Numbered from the stretch's first letter, positions 1 to 8,063 are shown. The stretch: DNA of 36,244 bases from Microvirga sp. Mcv34 (GCF_024519725.1 NZ_JALJRK010000052.1:1-36244), one strand, 5' to 3'. The notes: a model not told the origin generated them from the letters alone. Made by a program: numbers and translations.

Positions 1-67
1 GAGGGCGCCTCCAGCGTACTCTGGATGATCCTTCGAGACGCAGCTGTGCTGCTCCTCAGGATGAGGT
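1..67. repeat. Dispersed palindromic repeat, copy A (partial, inverted)
   Basis: Read on the minus strand, this segment starts acctcatcctgaggagcagc, continues with gcgtctcgaaggatcatcca and ends ggcgccctc. It nearly matches the left half of the copy at 36100-36195 and resembles the copy at 9906-10009. The other half probably lies left of the window. Bases 68-215 hold no convincing gene; a second repeat type lies at about 92-135. Confidence 0.8.
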
Positions 68-91
68 CAGAGATTTTGGGAGAGAAGGCGT

Positions 92-135
92 GAATGGTCG
101 GGACTGATCCCGGATCGAGCCTGGGCCGGCCATGC
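92..135. repeat. Degenerate repeat upstream of the RTX gene
   Basis: The segment runs atggtcgggactgatcccgg and then on to ccggccatgc. A related segment lies at 2443-2492 on the other side of the RTX gene, with the shared blocks ggaactgatccccggatcaa and ggccatccgc. The two copies are similar but not identical. They resemble the short GC-rich intergenic repeats common in Rhizobiales. Confidence 0.5.
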
Positions 136-216
136 CATGTGGGGACCGGAAGCGGCGTGCTCATCCCTGACTCTGCGCCCTGCCAAAACACGAAATGATC
201 TAACGTAAGATAGGAC

Positions 217-245
217 TTGGGGTGCGCTGAAAATCAGGCTATGAT
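217..245 (+). promoter_or_regulatory. Candidate sigma-70-type promoter for the RTX gene
   Basis: A TTGGGG hexamer at 217-222 is followed after exactly 17 bases by TATGAT at 240-245. Transcription would begin near 252, giving a leader of about 27 bases that includes the GGAG ribosome site at 267-270. The assignment is by hexamer pattern only. Confidence 0.4.
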
Positions 246-278
246 GATCCAATATAACATATTCATGGAGTGTCTGCC

Positions 279-2390
279 ATGGCCAGCAGTTATGAAATCT
301 CGTCTCCCACCACGGTGGTGGGCACCTGGAGAACCCTGGCTGCCGACGACAGCGTGCTGGTCACCGCCGCGGGAGTGCTGAACGCCGATACCGGCATCGC
401 TTCCACGGTATCCGGCAACCGGATCTGGAATCTCGGCACCATCGCGGCAACGAATATCGGCGTTCGGGTCGGCCTGAACGGCAGGGTCGAGAATGGCGGA
501 ACGATCACCGGCCGGGACCAAGCCGTCTGGCTCGGGGCCGATGCCTCGAGCGGCGGAAACTACCTGATCAATGACGGGACGATCGGCGATGCTACGACTG
601 GTGTTGGTGTCGTGGTGTTTGGCAGCGCCGTGATCGTCAACCGGAGCACCATTCAGGGCAATACTCAGGCAATCAGCACCCAAGCAGGAAGTGTCTCGAC
701 GATCACGAACTTCGGAACGATCGAGAAGCTGGATCCAGCCATTTCAGGCAATGCGATCCGGAGTTCTTCCAATGTCACTCTCATCACCAACTACGGTACA
801 ATCAAGGGCGACATTAGCTTAGGTTCAGGTGCTGATATTTTTGATGGGCGCAACGGTGGGATTGTTGCCGGGACGATCAATCTTGGTGGCGGCAACGACA
901 CGGCTTACGGAGGCGCAGGCAACGACACGTTCATGGGCGGCGGCGGAGATGACTATCTTGACGGTGGCGCGGGGACCGACACAGCCCTCTTTGTGGCTAG
1001 CTCTGACATCACCGTAGACCTTCGCAGAACCGACGCACAGTCTACAGGCTCTGGCTTTGATACCTTGCGCGATATCGAGAACCTTAGCACCGTAGGCAAT
1101 GAAGGGGGGAACGTTACCTTCATCGGCAGTGGCGGGGCCAACGATCTTCGGAGCGATCAGGGCAACGACACTCTCGACGGCGGCTCAGGCAGTGACACCC
1201 TGGATGGGGGCTTCGGAAATGATCGCCTGATAGGCGGCGACGGCTTCGACACGGTGTTGTTCACCACTGTCGAAGAGGGTGGCCAAGGTGTTTACGTCAA
1301 CATGGCCAACCCGGCCGATCCCCTGAACATCGTTGCCACCGATACCATCACCGGTTATGGTGCCGACACCTACATCGGCATCGAGGCGCTGGTCGGCACC
1401 AAGTTCGCCGACCATTTCATCGGCGACGGCACCAAGACGGTGTTCACCGGCGGGGCGGGGAACGACACCATTGATGGCGGCGGCGGCGGCGATGTCGCCA
1501 AGTTCACCGGAGCCCGCAGCCAGTACGCGATCAGTGCGCCCGATGCGAACGGCTCCGTGACCGTCACCTACCTGCCGGGCGGCGGCGACGGGGCGGACAC
1601 CATCAAGAACGTGCGTGTGCTGCAGTTCTCCGATCAGGCCGTTGCGCTCGTCAACGCTGCGCCCACGAACGTTGCCCTCTCCAAGACCGTACTGTCCGAG
1701 ACGCTGCCGGTGCATGCCGTGGTGGCGACTCTCTCGTCCGTCGACGCGGATGGGGATGCGGTGAGCTATGCGCTCGCCAACGATGCCGGCGGCGCCTTCC
1801 GGCTCGAGGGCAACAACCTCGTGCTCAACCGCGCGCTCGACTACGACACCGGTCCGCACCAATACACGATCAGTGTCGAGGCCACGGACCAGTTCGGGGC
1901 GAAAACCAGCCAGAGCGTCACGCTCGATTTGACCAACGTGATCGAGACCAACCCGCTGGTGCTCATCGGCACGGCGGGCGCGGACGCGCTCATGGGCGAG
2001 AGCGGCAACGACCGGCTCACCGGCAATGCGGGCAAGGACGTGCTGACGGGGGGAGCGGGCCAGGACATCTTCGTGTTCGACCGGCTCGCCAAGACCAACA
2101 CGGCGCATAAGCGGGCGGAGCTCGACACCATCACCGACTTCAACCCGGCCGACGACACGATCTGGCTGCAGAAGAGCGTGTTCAAGGGCGTCGCCAAGAA
2201 GGGTGTGCTGGCGAAGGCGGCGTTTTATGCCGGCACCAAGGCGCACGATGCCTCAGACCGCATCATCTACGACAAGAAGAAGGGTGCGCTCTGGTACGAT
2301 GCGGACGGCACGGGTTGGAAGGCGGCGATTCAGATCGGCCAGCTGGAGAAGAACCTCAAGCTCACGGCGGCCGACTTCTTCGTCGTCTGA
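279..2390 (+). CDS. RTX-type calcium-binding secreted protein with cadherin-like domain
   Basis: This is a 703-aa acidic, glycine- and aspartate-rich protein without an N-terminal signal peptide, as expected for a type I secretion substrate. The first ~200 residues carry repeated N-x-G-T-I motifs resembling a beta-helix. Nonapeptide RTX repeats (GGAGND, GGSGSDTLDGG) follow at about residues 200-330, with more near 390-410. A cadherin-like segment lies at about 460-560 (VDADGDAVSYAL, DYDTG). A last RTX block (GESGNDRLTG, GGAGQDIFVF) leads into the C-terminal secretion-type region with DTITDFNPADDTI and IIYDKKKGALWYDADG. ATG 279 is preferred because GGAG (267-270) lies 8 bases upstream; GTG 270 is the alternative start. 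No type I ABC exporter or adaptor gene lies nearby, so export must rely on components elsewhere. Its role (adhesion, matrix or surface layer) cannot be read from the sequence. The stretch at about 600-1260 is visibly less GC-rich than the rest of the gene. Confidence 0.9.
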   Translation: MASSYEISSPTTVVGTWRTLAADDSVLVTAAGVLNADTGIASTVSGNRIWNLGTIAATNIGVRVGLNGRVENGGTITGRDQAVWLGADASSGGNYLINDGTIGDATTGVGVVVFGSAVIVNRSTIQGNTQAISTQAGSVSTITNFGTIEKLDPAISGNAIRSSSNVTLITNYGTIKGDISLGSGADIFDGRNGGIVAGTINLGGGNDTAYGGAGNDTFMGGGGDDYLDGGAGTDTALFVASSDITVDLRRTDAQSTGSGFDTLRDIENLSTVGNEGGNVTFIGSGGANDLRSDQGNDTLDGGSGSDTLDGGFGNDRLIGGDGFDTVLFTTVEEGGQGVYVNMANPADPLNIVATDTITGYGADTYIGIEALVGTKFADHFIGDGTKTVFTGGAGNDTIDGGGGGDVAKFTGARSQYAISAPDANGSVTVTYLPGGGDGADTIKNVRVLQFSDQAVALVNAAPTNVALSKTVLSETLPVHAVVATLSSVDADGDAVSYALANDAGGAFRLEGNNLVLNRALDYDTGPHQYTISVEATDQFGAKTSQSVTLDLTNVIETNPLVLIGTAGADALMGESGNDRLTGNAGKDVLTGGAGQDIFVFDRLAKTNTAHKRAELDTITDFNPADDTIWLQKSVFKGVAKKGVLAKAAFYAGTKAHDASDRIIYDKKKGALWYDADGTGWKAAIQIGQLEKNLKLTAADFFVV

Positions 2391-2406
2391 CAACCTCCAT
2401 CGTCAC

Positions 2407-2450
2407 GGCCATCCACGTCTTGTCGACGGCGGCTCAAGGCGTGGGTGGCC
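2407..2450. terminator. Long hairpin between convergent genes
   Basis: ggccatccacgtctt (2407-2421) pairs over 15 positions, including a few G-T pairs, with aaggcgtgggtggcc (2436-2450) around a 14-base loop. It starts 16 bases after the RTX stop and lies before the converging opgG gene, so it could end both transcripts. It lacks a T tract and merges into a repeat continuing to 2492, so a repeat origin is equally likely. Confidence 0.45.
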
Positions 2451-2492
2451 GGAACTGATCCCCGGATCAAGTCCGCAGACGGCCATCCGCGG
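2443..2492. repeat. Degenerate repeat downstream of the RTX gene
   Basis: This segment is related to the one at 92-135. It includes ggtggccggaactgatcccc and ends ggccatccgc. Together the two copies bracket the RTX gene. Confidence 0.5.
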
Positions 2493-2501
2493 AGGGCCCG
2501 A

Positions 2502-4076
2502 TCACTCCGCCGTCCAGGGATAGGTCCAGGTTTCCGTCAGGGCCTTGTTGCCGGCGCGCAGGAAGGCGCGAAGGTCCGTGGATTGGCCCGGCTCCAGCTT
2601 CACGTCAATGGCCGCTCGGAAGCCGTTCGTGTGAGTGTTGGGCATGATGAAGGTGTTGGTGATCTGCCCGGCCGACGTGGAGGGGACGATCTGCACCTGC
2701 TCGGGAGCGCCGAGGTAGTAAGCTAGGTTGCCGCCCGCGAAATCGATGATGAAGCGGCGATGCCCCTGATCGCTCGGCGCGTTCGATCCGCTGGCGCGGG
2801 GAGGGGTCTGGAAGGTGTTGATCACCTTGCCCCCCGTATGCATGGCGCCGATCGCCGACAGGGCCCGCAGGCGATAGGACAGCACGACCTCCTGCCCGGG
2901 CTCGAACGGCCGGTTCGGCTGCCAATAGGCCACGATGTTGTCGTGGGTCTCGTCCGGCGTCGGAAGCTCGACCAGCTCGACCCAGCCCTCGCCCCATTGC
3001 CCGATGGGCTCGACCCAGTAGCCGGGGCGCTGGTGGTAGTAGGCCTCGATATCCTGGTAGTTCTCGAACACCCGGTCGCGCTGCATCAGGCCGAAGCCGC
3101 GCGGGTTCTTGTCGCTGAAGGACGAGATCGTCTTGCGGGGCGGGTTGCGCAGGGGGCGCCAGATCCATTCGCCCGCGCCGGACTGGATGAGAAGCCCGTC
3201 CGAATCGTGGATCTCGAGGCGGTAATCGTCCGTCGGCTTCCGGTCGTTCTCGCCTTCGAAGAACATGGAGGTGAGGGGGGCGACGCCCACATTGGCGATC
3301 GGCTGGCGCGGGAACAGCGTGGCCGTCACGTCGAGGGTCGTTTCCTTGGACGGATAGACCTCGAACCGGTAGGCGCCGGCAACCGACGGGCTGTCGAGGA
3401 GGGCATAGATGATGGCCCGCTCGTCGTTGAGCTTGGGCATCTCGACCCAGAATTCGCGGAAATGCGGAAACTCCTCCGCTTCGCCGCCCTCCACGTTGAT
3501 CGCGAGGCCGCGTGCCGAAAGGCCATATTTCTGATTGGCCCCGAGGAATCGGAAATAGCTCGCGCCCAGGAAGGCGATCAGCTCGTCGAAGACCTTGGGG
3601 TTGTTCAGAGGGTAATGGAGCCGGAAGCCGGCAAAGCCGAGATTGACGGGCAGCGGCCGCTCGATCTTGTTGCGGCCGTAATCGAACAGTTCCCGCTGGT
3701 AGGGGATCGGCGTCGGAACGCCGTCGCGGATGACGTTCACCGTCACGGGCTGCTGATAGAGGAAGCCGGGATGGAAGAGCTGCATCCGGAACGATCCGTT
3801 GCCGGTCCCGAGCAGGGCTTTGTCCGGGCGGAAGCGGATATCCCGGTAATCGTCGAAGCTGAGCCGGTTGAGAGGCTCCGGGAGCTGCACGTTCGGCGCC
3901 TCGTAGGGTACGGACGCAAGCTCACGGGCCCGGCGCACCACATCCTCGTAGCGGAAGGGATTGGGCGCCGGCACGCCGTTCTGCTGCTGCTGCGCCCAGC
4001 TCTGCCGGTTCAAGGCGGGCAGTGCGGTGGCTGCGAGCAGGCTTTGCAGGAGAATACGGCGGGACAGGTTCGTCAT
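2502..4076 (-). CDS. opgG: OpgG-family periplasmic glucan biosynthesis protein (Tat-exported)
   Basis: This 524-aa protein belongs to the MdoG/OpgG family, which shapes osmoregulated periplasmic beta-glucans; some family members are now classed as GH186 beta-1,2-glucanases. From the chosen ATG the N-terminus is MTNLSRRILLQSLLAATALP followed by an A-Q-Q cleavage region. The SRR motif suggests Tat export, whereas E. coli OpgG uses Sec. Family core motifs are present: LGASYFR, YGLSARGLAI, EEFPHFREFW, IYALLDSPSVAGAYRF, APLTSMF, EIHDSDGL, EWIWRPL, RGFGLMQRDR, DETHDNIVAYW. Length matches the family. An ATG 25 codons upstream (4151) is possible but would bury the Tat motif behind a long leader. No glucosyltransferase gene (opgH or ndvB) is nearby. 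A second family member lies at 16010-17587. This copy looks more OpgG-like and the second more OpgD-like. Confidence 0.9.
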   Translation of the reverse strand: MTNLSRRILLQSLLAATALPALNRQSWAQQQQNGVPAPNPFRYEDVVRRARELASVPYEAPNVQLPEPLNRLSFDDYRDIRFRPDKALLGTGNGSFRMQLFHPGFLYQQPVTVNVIRDGVPTPIPYQRELFDYGRNKIERPLPVNLGFAGFRLHYPLNNPKVFDELIAFLGASYFRFLGANQKYGLSARGLAINVEGGEAEEFPHFREFWVEMPKLNDERAIIYALLDSPSVAGAYRFEVYPSKETTLDVTATLFPRQPIANVGVAPLTSMFFEGENDRKPTDDYRLEIHDSDGLLIQSGAGEWIWRPLRNPPRKTISSFSDKNPRGFGLMQRDRVFENYQDIEAYYHQRPGYWVEPIGQWGEGWVELVELPTPDETHDNIVAYWQPNRPFEPGQEVVLSYRLRALSAIGAMHTGGKVINTFQTPPRASGSNAPSDQGHRRFIIDFAGGNLAYYLGAPEQVQIVPSTSAGQITNTFIMPNTHTNGFRAAIDVKLEPGQSTDLRAFLRAGNKALTETWTYPWTAE

Positions 4077-4250
4077 GGCTGCGGAACGTTCTCGTCTGAA
4101 AGAGCAAAGTGGCCGGAAGTCAGGCCTTTGAATATGGACCCGGATCGTCATCCGTGTACCTGTCCCGCTTAATGGGGGCTGAATGGTGATGCGGGCAAGA
4201 CACAGGTCCCGGCAGGGTTAAAAAAATCCTCGGAGGGCCTCTAAAAGCTC

Positions 4251-4278
4251 TTGTGATCCCTGGCGAATATGCTTATCT
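4251..4278 (+). promoter_or_regulatory. Weak promoter-like hexamers in the decarboxylase leader
   Basis: TTGTGA (4251-4256) and TTATCT (4273-4278) are spaced by 16 bases. If used, transcription would start near 4285, which would exclude the upstream ORF at 4269 but keep the structured region. An unseen promoter further upstream is equally possible. Confidence 0.25.
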
Positions 4279-4370
4279 CCCGCTTGCCCAATTTCGCACG
4301 TGCCTGTGGTCGCGTGCCGGTTGGTGGGCATCCGGACAAGAGGCCGGACAGCCGCCCGAGAGCGACCTAG
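4269..4370 (+). CDS. Possible leader peptide (upstream ORF) of ornithine decarboxylase
   Basis: A 33-codon frame opens with ATG at 4269 and ends with TAG at 4368-4370. The peptide begins MLISRLPNFARACGRVPVGG and ends RPRAT; it is Arg- and Pro-rich and has no membrane segment. Its stop codon lies inside the loop and 3' arm of a perfect 7-bp hairpin (4357-4363/4370-4376), and the body of the ORF overlaps a 7-bp stem (4316-4322/4385-4391). A ribosome paused at the end would therefore disrupt the leader fold, which is the geometry of arrest-peptide attenuators such as E. coli speFL. There is no good ribosome-binding site upstream, and ORFs of this length occur by chance, so confidence is low. Confidence 0.3.
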   Translation: MLISRLPNFARACGRVPVGGHPDKRPDSRPRAT

Positions 4371-4695
4371 CTCTCGATACCCCTAACCGGCAGCCGGAGG
4401 CGAAAACCGGCGCACCTCGTTCTCAACGGGGGACGCGACTTAAAGCAACGACGAACGGGCTTTTTTGGTCTCGTTGGCCCTCCAAAGGTCAGCACCGAAG
4501 AGGCTTGTTTATCATTGCCAGGCGTGCGGATGGAGTATCCCCATCCAATCCAAGGCAGCATCGTCGGGTGAAGAGCCCATCGCCGCTTCTCGTGTCTCCA
4601 TCGCACGAAGCGGGATGTCGTCTTCCCTCGCTGACGCCGGACGGCAGGAGTTCCTGATCGTCTGAACTTCAATCCGGAGGCTTGAAGACCTCCAT
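4310..4695 (+). promoter_or_regulatory. Structured mRNA leader of ornithine decarboxylase, candidate speF-type element
   Basis: The 643 bases between opgG and the decarboxylase hold no convincing large gene but many local stems. These are 4316-4322/4385-4391 (gccggtt/aaccggc), 4331-4335/4344-4348, 4357-4363/4370-4376 (cgagagc/gctctcg), 4393-4397/4407-4411 (competing with the first stem), 4446-4451/4471-4476 flanking a T6 run, 4528-4533/4541-4546, 4583-4612 (bulged), and the mutually exclusive pairs 4667-4672/4682-4687 and 4676-4680/4689-4693 just before the gene. A conserved RNA motif called speF is known upstream of alphaproteobacterial ornithine decarboxylase genes. Position and length suit that class, but I could not align it to the family model. 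Confidence 0.5.
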
Positions 4696-4719
4696 TGAAC
4701 CTTTGGTGGGGAGAGCGCC

Positions 4720-5874
4720 ATGACTCAGCGCATCCGTGAATTCCTGCGCAACCGACGTGAGGACGGCCCGTGCGTGGTCGTCGACCTCGAGGTCGTGCGC
4801 GACAACTATTCCAAGTTTGCCCGGGCGCTCCCCGACACGCGCGTGTTCTACGCCGTGAAGGCCAACCCGGAGCCGCAGGTGCTCAAGCTCCTGGCCGAGC
4901 TCGGCTCGTGCTTCGACACGGCGTCCGTGGTCGAGATCCAGCTCGCGCTGGATGCCGGCGCGACGCCCGAGCGCATCTCCTTCGGCAACACGATCAAGAA
5001 GGAGCGCGACATCGTGCGCGCCCTCGAGCTCGGCGTGCGCCTCTATGCGGTCGATTGCGAGGCCGAGGTCGAGAAGATTTCTCGCGCGGCTGCCACGGCC
5101 GGCGTCGACGTGACCGAGGTGAAGGTGTTCTGCCGCATCCTGTGTGACGGCGCCGGTGCCGAATGGCCGCTCTCCCGCAAGTTCGGCTGCGTGCCCGAGA
5201 TGGCCGTGGACGTGCTGGAGCATGCCTATCGTCAGGGCCTGGAGGCTTACGGCGTGTCCTTCCACGTGGGCTCGCAGCAGCGCAACACGGAGGCCTGGGA
5301 CCAGGCTCTCGGGTCTGCCTCGGCGATCTTCCGTGAATGCGCCCATCGCGGCATCCACCTGTCGATGGTCAACCTCGGCGGCGGCTTCCCAACGAAGTAC
5401 CTGAAGACGGTTCCTCAGGTGGAAGCTTACGGCGAGTCGATCTTCCGGGCGCTGTCGAAGCACTTCGGCAACCGCATCCCGGAGACGATCATCGAGCCGG
5501 GCCGCGGCATGGTCGGCAACGCGGGCGTCATCGAGGCCGAGGTCGTTCTCGTCTCGAAGAAGAGCCGCGATGAGGAAGAGGTGCGCTGGGTCTATCTCGA
5601 CATCGGCAAGTTCGGCGGCCTCGCCGAGACGATGGACGAGTCGATCCGCTACGCGATCCGCAGCGAGCGCGACGACGACCGCAAGGTCCCTTGCGTGCTC
5701 GCGGGTCCCACCTGCGACTCGGCCGACGTTCTCTACGAGAAGGAGCCTTATCCGCTCCCCGTCTCGCTGGAGATCGGCGACAAGGTGCTGATCGAGGGCA
5801 CGGGCGCCTACACGACCACCTACTCGGCGGTCGCGTTCAACGGCTTCCCGCCTTTGAAATCTTACGTGATCTAA
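4720..5874 (+). CDS. Ornithine decarboxylase (PLP, alanine-racemase fold)
   Basis: This 384-aa enzyme decarboxylates ornithine to putrescine, the first step of polyamine synthesis, in the cytoplasm. It belongs to the fold-type III (group IV) decarboxylases. VFYAVKANPEP places the PLP-binding lysine at Lys47. HVGSQQ, NLGGGFP and EPGRGMVGNAG are cofactor-binding motifs, and GPTCDSADVLYEK supplies the active-site cysteine (Cys332) that reaches across the dimer. The length fits the short bacterial ornithine or lysine/ornithine decarboxylases, so some lysine activity cannot be excluded. The start is supported by a GGGGAG-type ribosome site about 8 bases upstream. A long structured leader precedes it and a hairpin (5885-5909) follows it. 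Homospermidine synthase 2.2 kb downstream is the expected consumer of putrescine. Confidence 0.95.
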   Translation: MTQRIREFLRNRREDGPCVVVDLEVVRDNYSKFARALPDTRVFYAVKANPEPQVLKLLAELGSCFDTASVVEIQLALDAGATPERISFGNTIKKERDIVRALELGVRLYAVDCEAEVEKISRAAATAGVDVTEVKVFCRILCDGAGAEWPLSRKFGCVPEMAVDVLEHAYRQGLEAYGVSFHVGSQQRNTEAWDQALGSASAIFRECAHRGIHLSMVNLGGGFPTKYLKTVPQVEAYGESIFRALSKHFGNRIPETIIEPGRGMVGNAGVIEAEVVLVSKKSRDEEEVRWVYLDIGKFGGLAETMDESIRYAIRSERDDDRKVPCVLAGPTCDSADVLYEKEPYPLPVSLEIGDKVLIEGTGAYTTTYSAVAFNGFPPLKSYVI

Positions 5875-5884
5875 CTCACGTCCC

Positions 5885-5909
5885 GCCTGTCTCGTCGAAT
5901 GGGACAGGC
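5885..5909. terminator. Hairpin after ornithine decarboxylase
   Basis: gcctgtctc (5885-5893) pairs over 9 positions with gggacaggc (5901-5909), one of them a G-T pair, around a 7-base loop. It begins 11 bases after the decarboxylase stop. No T tract follows, so it may be a Rho-aided terminator or an mRNA-stabilising end. Confidence 0.5.
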
Positions 5910-5938
5910 ACCAACTCCACCACAGTTGTCCCGGACGG

Positions 5939-5958
5939 CCGGCTTGAGTTCAAGCCGG
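5939..5958. promoter_or_regulatory. 20-bp palindrome upstream of the GNAT gene (candidate operator)
   Basis: ccggcttga, gt, tcaagccgg form perfect 9-base arms around 2 bases, ending 45 bases before the acetyltransferase ATG. The near-absence of a spacer suits a dimeric DNA-binding protein better than an RNA hairpin. The binding protein is unknown. Confidence 0.4.
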
Positions 5959-6003
5959 TGCGAGGGCTGTCGCTCACCCCACGTGTCTTGGGAGGCCACG
6001 GCC

Positions 6004-6576
6004 ATGATCACGATCCGCGAAGAAATTGTCCGCGATGTCGAGGCGCGCGAGGCGCTGCTCGATGCGTGCTTCGGACCCGCCCGGTTCCAGAAGACCTGCG
6101 AACGCCTGCGCGAGGGCAGGATGCCGGCCGACGGTCTGTCCCTGGTCATCGACCGGGACGGAGAGATCATCGGCACGGTGCGCCTGTGGCACGTCTCGGC
6201 CGGTCCGAACCGTCCGGCCCTGATGCTCGGACCCATCGCCATAGATCCGTCCGTGCAGAGCCTCGGGCTCGGCGGCAAGCTGATGCGCGCGGCGCTCGAG
6301 CGTGCGGCCGATCTCGGTCACAAGGCGGTGCTGCTCGTGGGCGATGCGCCCTATTACGAGCGCTTCGGCTTCTCGACGGACAAGACCGGCTCCCTCTGGC
6401 TGCCGGGTCCCTACGAGCGCAATCGTTTCCTGGCGCTCGAGCTGGAAGCAGGCGCGCTCGATGGAGCGCGGGGGCTCGTGGCCGCAACCGGTGCCTTCGA
6501 GCAGAAGCCCGATCTCGGTGCGCTCGTGGCCGCTGCCGCGCAGGGCGCGCTGGCGGGCCTTCGTCCGGCGCTCTGA
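6004..6576 (+). CDS. GNAT-family N-acetyltransferase
   Basis: This 190-aa cytoplasmic protein has the GNAT fold: beta-strands around SLVIDRDGEIIGTVRLWHV, the acetyl-CoA-binding motif A in LGPIAIDPSVQSLGLGGKLM (Q/R-x-x-G-x-G/A type, here QSLGLGG), and a motif B-like YYERFGF. It resembles the YhbS-like COG3153 group. The acceptor is not readable from sequence. Its position between ornithine decarboxylase and homospermidine synthase makes an amine or polyamine acceptor an attractive inference. ATG 6004 is chosen because GGAGG (5991-5995) lies 8 bases upstream; the open frame extends further upstream without a better start. A 20-bp palindrome lies in its upstream region. The MFS gene converges on it with a 6-base gap. 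Confidence 0.88.
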   Translation: MITIREEIVRDVEAREALLDACFGPARFQKTCERLREGRMPADGLSLVIDRDGEIIGTVRLWHVSAGPNRPALMLGPIAIDPSVQSLGLGGKLMRAALERAADLGHKAVLLVGDAPYYERFGFSTDKTGSLWLPGPYERNRFLALELEAGALDGARGLVAATGAFEQKPDLGALVAAAAQGALAGLRPAL

Positions 6577-6582
6577 CGCCGC

Positions 6583-7812
6583 CTATCCCTCCGAGGGCTG
6601 CAAGCGCGCGGCCCTCGGATTGGGCAGCGCGAAGGTGATGGCGGCGGCCGCGATCATGTAGGCGGCAAAGCCCAGGCAGATCGCCTCGAGAGACACCCCG
6701 GCATCGAACAGGAGCCCGATAGCGCCCGGCGTCGCGGCCGAGGCCACGACCATGATCGCGCCCGCGAGCGCGCGGATCTTTCCAAGATGCGTCGTGCCGA
6801 ACAGCTCGGCCAGAACAGCTGCAATCACCACGTTGGTGCAGCCGGACGTCAGGCCGATCAGGCCGAAGAACACGAGCGGCAGGTAGGGCGCATCGACGGT
6901 GGCCAGCGTGAGGGATGCGGCCGTCATGCCGGCGAGGTAGAAGTGACTGAGACGCACGGCGCCGAAACGGTCGATGAAGCTGCCCGCGCCCATGGCGACC
7001 GCGACCGAGACCAGCGCGAAGAGCGTGATGCTGCTCGCCAGAAGCTCCAGGGACCAGCCCTTCGCGTCGGCAATGAATCGCTGATGGAAGAAGTACGCGG
7101 TCATGATGGCCGGATAACCGATCATGGTGGGGATCAGCGCAAGAAAGCGGCCGTCGCGCAGAATGTTCCTCCAGCGCGGTCCCGCATCGTTCAAGGTTCG
7201 TGTGCGCGCGGTATCATCGGAGCCGGCGGCCTTTTGCTTCAGAAGAATGCCGAGCAGCCAGCCGAGGCAGAGCGCAAAGACAATGACGAGCGCGACGATG
7301 CGCCAGGCGCCCGTCCATCCGAAGACCGCGATCAGCGCGATGGCGATTGCCGGCAGGGTCGCTTCTCCCGCCGGAAAGCCGAGTGCCGCCACGCCCAAGG
7401 CCCGGCCGCGAATGCCCTCATGCAGGCGGGCCGTGCTCATCACGCCCGCATGGCTGAGCATTCCCTGGCCGAAGAGGCGCAGGGCGAAGAGGCTGAGGCC
7501 CAGCACCAGGAGGTTGGGCGCAAACGACAGGCCGAGGGCCGCCACCATGAGGCCAAGCATGGCCGTGGTGGCATAGAGCCGGACGTCGACCCGGTCGATG
7601 ACGCTGCCGACCCAGATCATCAGCAGTCCCGAGGACAGCGTCGCCACCGAGTAGATGGAGCCGAAGGCGCCGTGCGTCAAGCCGAAATCCTCGCGGATGT
7701 CCGGCCCCGACAGGGAGATGAAGAAGGTCTGTCCGAAGGAGGACAGGAAGGTCAGCGCGAAGCCGAGGCCGATGATGCGCCAGTGTTGCCTGACAAGTTC
7801 GTGAAATTTCAT
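6583..7812 (-). CDS. MFS transporter, substrate unknown
   Basis: This is a ~409-aa integral inner-membrane protein with about 12 hydrophobic segments in two halves. The loop after helix 2 reads GSVIDRVD, a version of the MFS G-x-x-x-D-R motif, repeated in the second half as GSFIDRFGAVRLS. The N-terminus from the chosen ATG is MKFHELVRQHWRIIGLGFAL, which starts the first helix soon after a short amphipathic stretch. Alternative starts are ATG 7851 and GTG 7866; none has a strong ribosome site, so the start is uncertain. It faces away from homospermidine synthase across a 251-base divergent gap and converges on the acetyltransferase. Polyamine export is a possible but unproven role suggested only by position. 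Confidence 0.87.
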   Translation of the reverse strand: MKFHELVRQHWRIIGLGFALTFLSSFGQTFFISLSGPDIREDFGLTHGAFGSIYSVATLSSGLLMIWVGSVIDRVDVRLYATTAMLGLMVAALGLSFAPNLLVLGLSLFALRLFGQGMLSHAGVMSTARLHEGIRGRALGVAALGFPAGEATLPAIAIALIAVFGWTGAWRIVALVIVFALCLGWLLGILLKQKAAGSDDTARTRTLNDAGPRWRNILRDGRFLALIPTMIGYPAIMTAYFFHQRFIADAKGWSLELLASSITLFALVSVAVAMGAGSFIDRFGAVRLSHFYLAGMTAASLTLATVDAPYLPLVFFGLIGLTSGCTNVVIAAVLAELFGTTHLGKIRALAGAIMVVASAATPGAIGLLFDAGVSLEAICLGFAAYMIAAAAITFALPNPRAARLQPSEG

Positions 7813-7967
7813 CGGTCTGAGCCGGCTGAGAGAGGAATAGCCTGTGATCATGCAGCCTTGTTGCACGATGTCGAGGGCGAAATAAGCATGGCAGGGCTGC
7901 CGTCGTCATCCAGCCTTTGCCATCCGCAGGGAAATTGCCCTTCGGACCTTACGAGGAGCTACAGCCA

Positions 7968-7996
7968 TTGACCCCGAGGGCTCCTCAATCCTAGAT
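7968..7996 (+). promoter_or_regulatory. Strong promoter-like element for homospermidine synthase
   Basis: TTGACC at 7968-7973 and CTAGAT at 7991-7996 are separated by exactly 17 bases. This predicts a start near 8003 and a ~60-base leader containing the AGGAG ribosome site at 8051-8055. The rest of the divergent gap (7813-7967) shows no other clear feature. Confidence 0.55.
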
Positions 7997-8063
7997 GCGC
8001 CCGGAACCGTTCAAACCGGAGACATCTCGTCCTATTCCAGGACGCCGCAGAGGAGAAATATCG

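Noticed and set aside
4253..4657. 134-aa frame in the decarboxylase leader
   Set aside because: It has no ribosome site or recognisable motif, and it crosses the stems of the structured leader; a leader RNA explains the region better.
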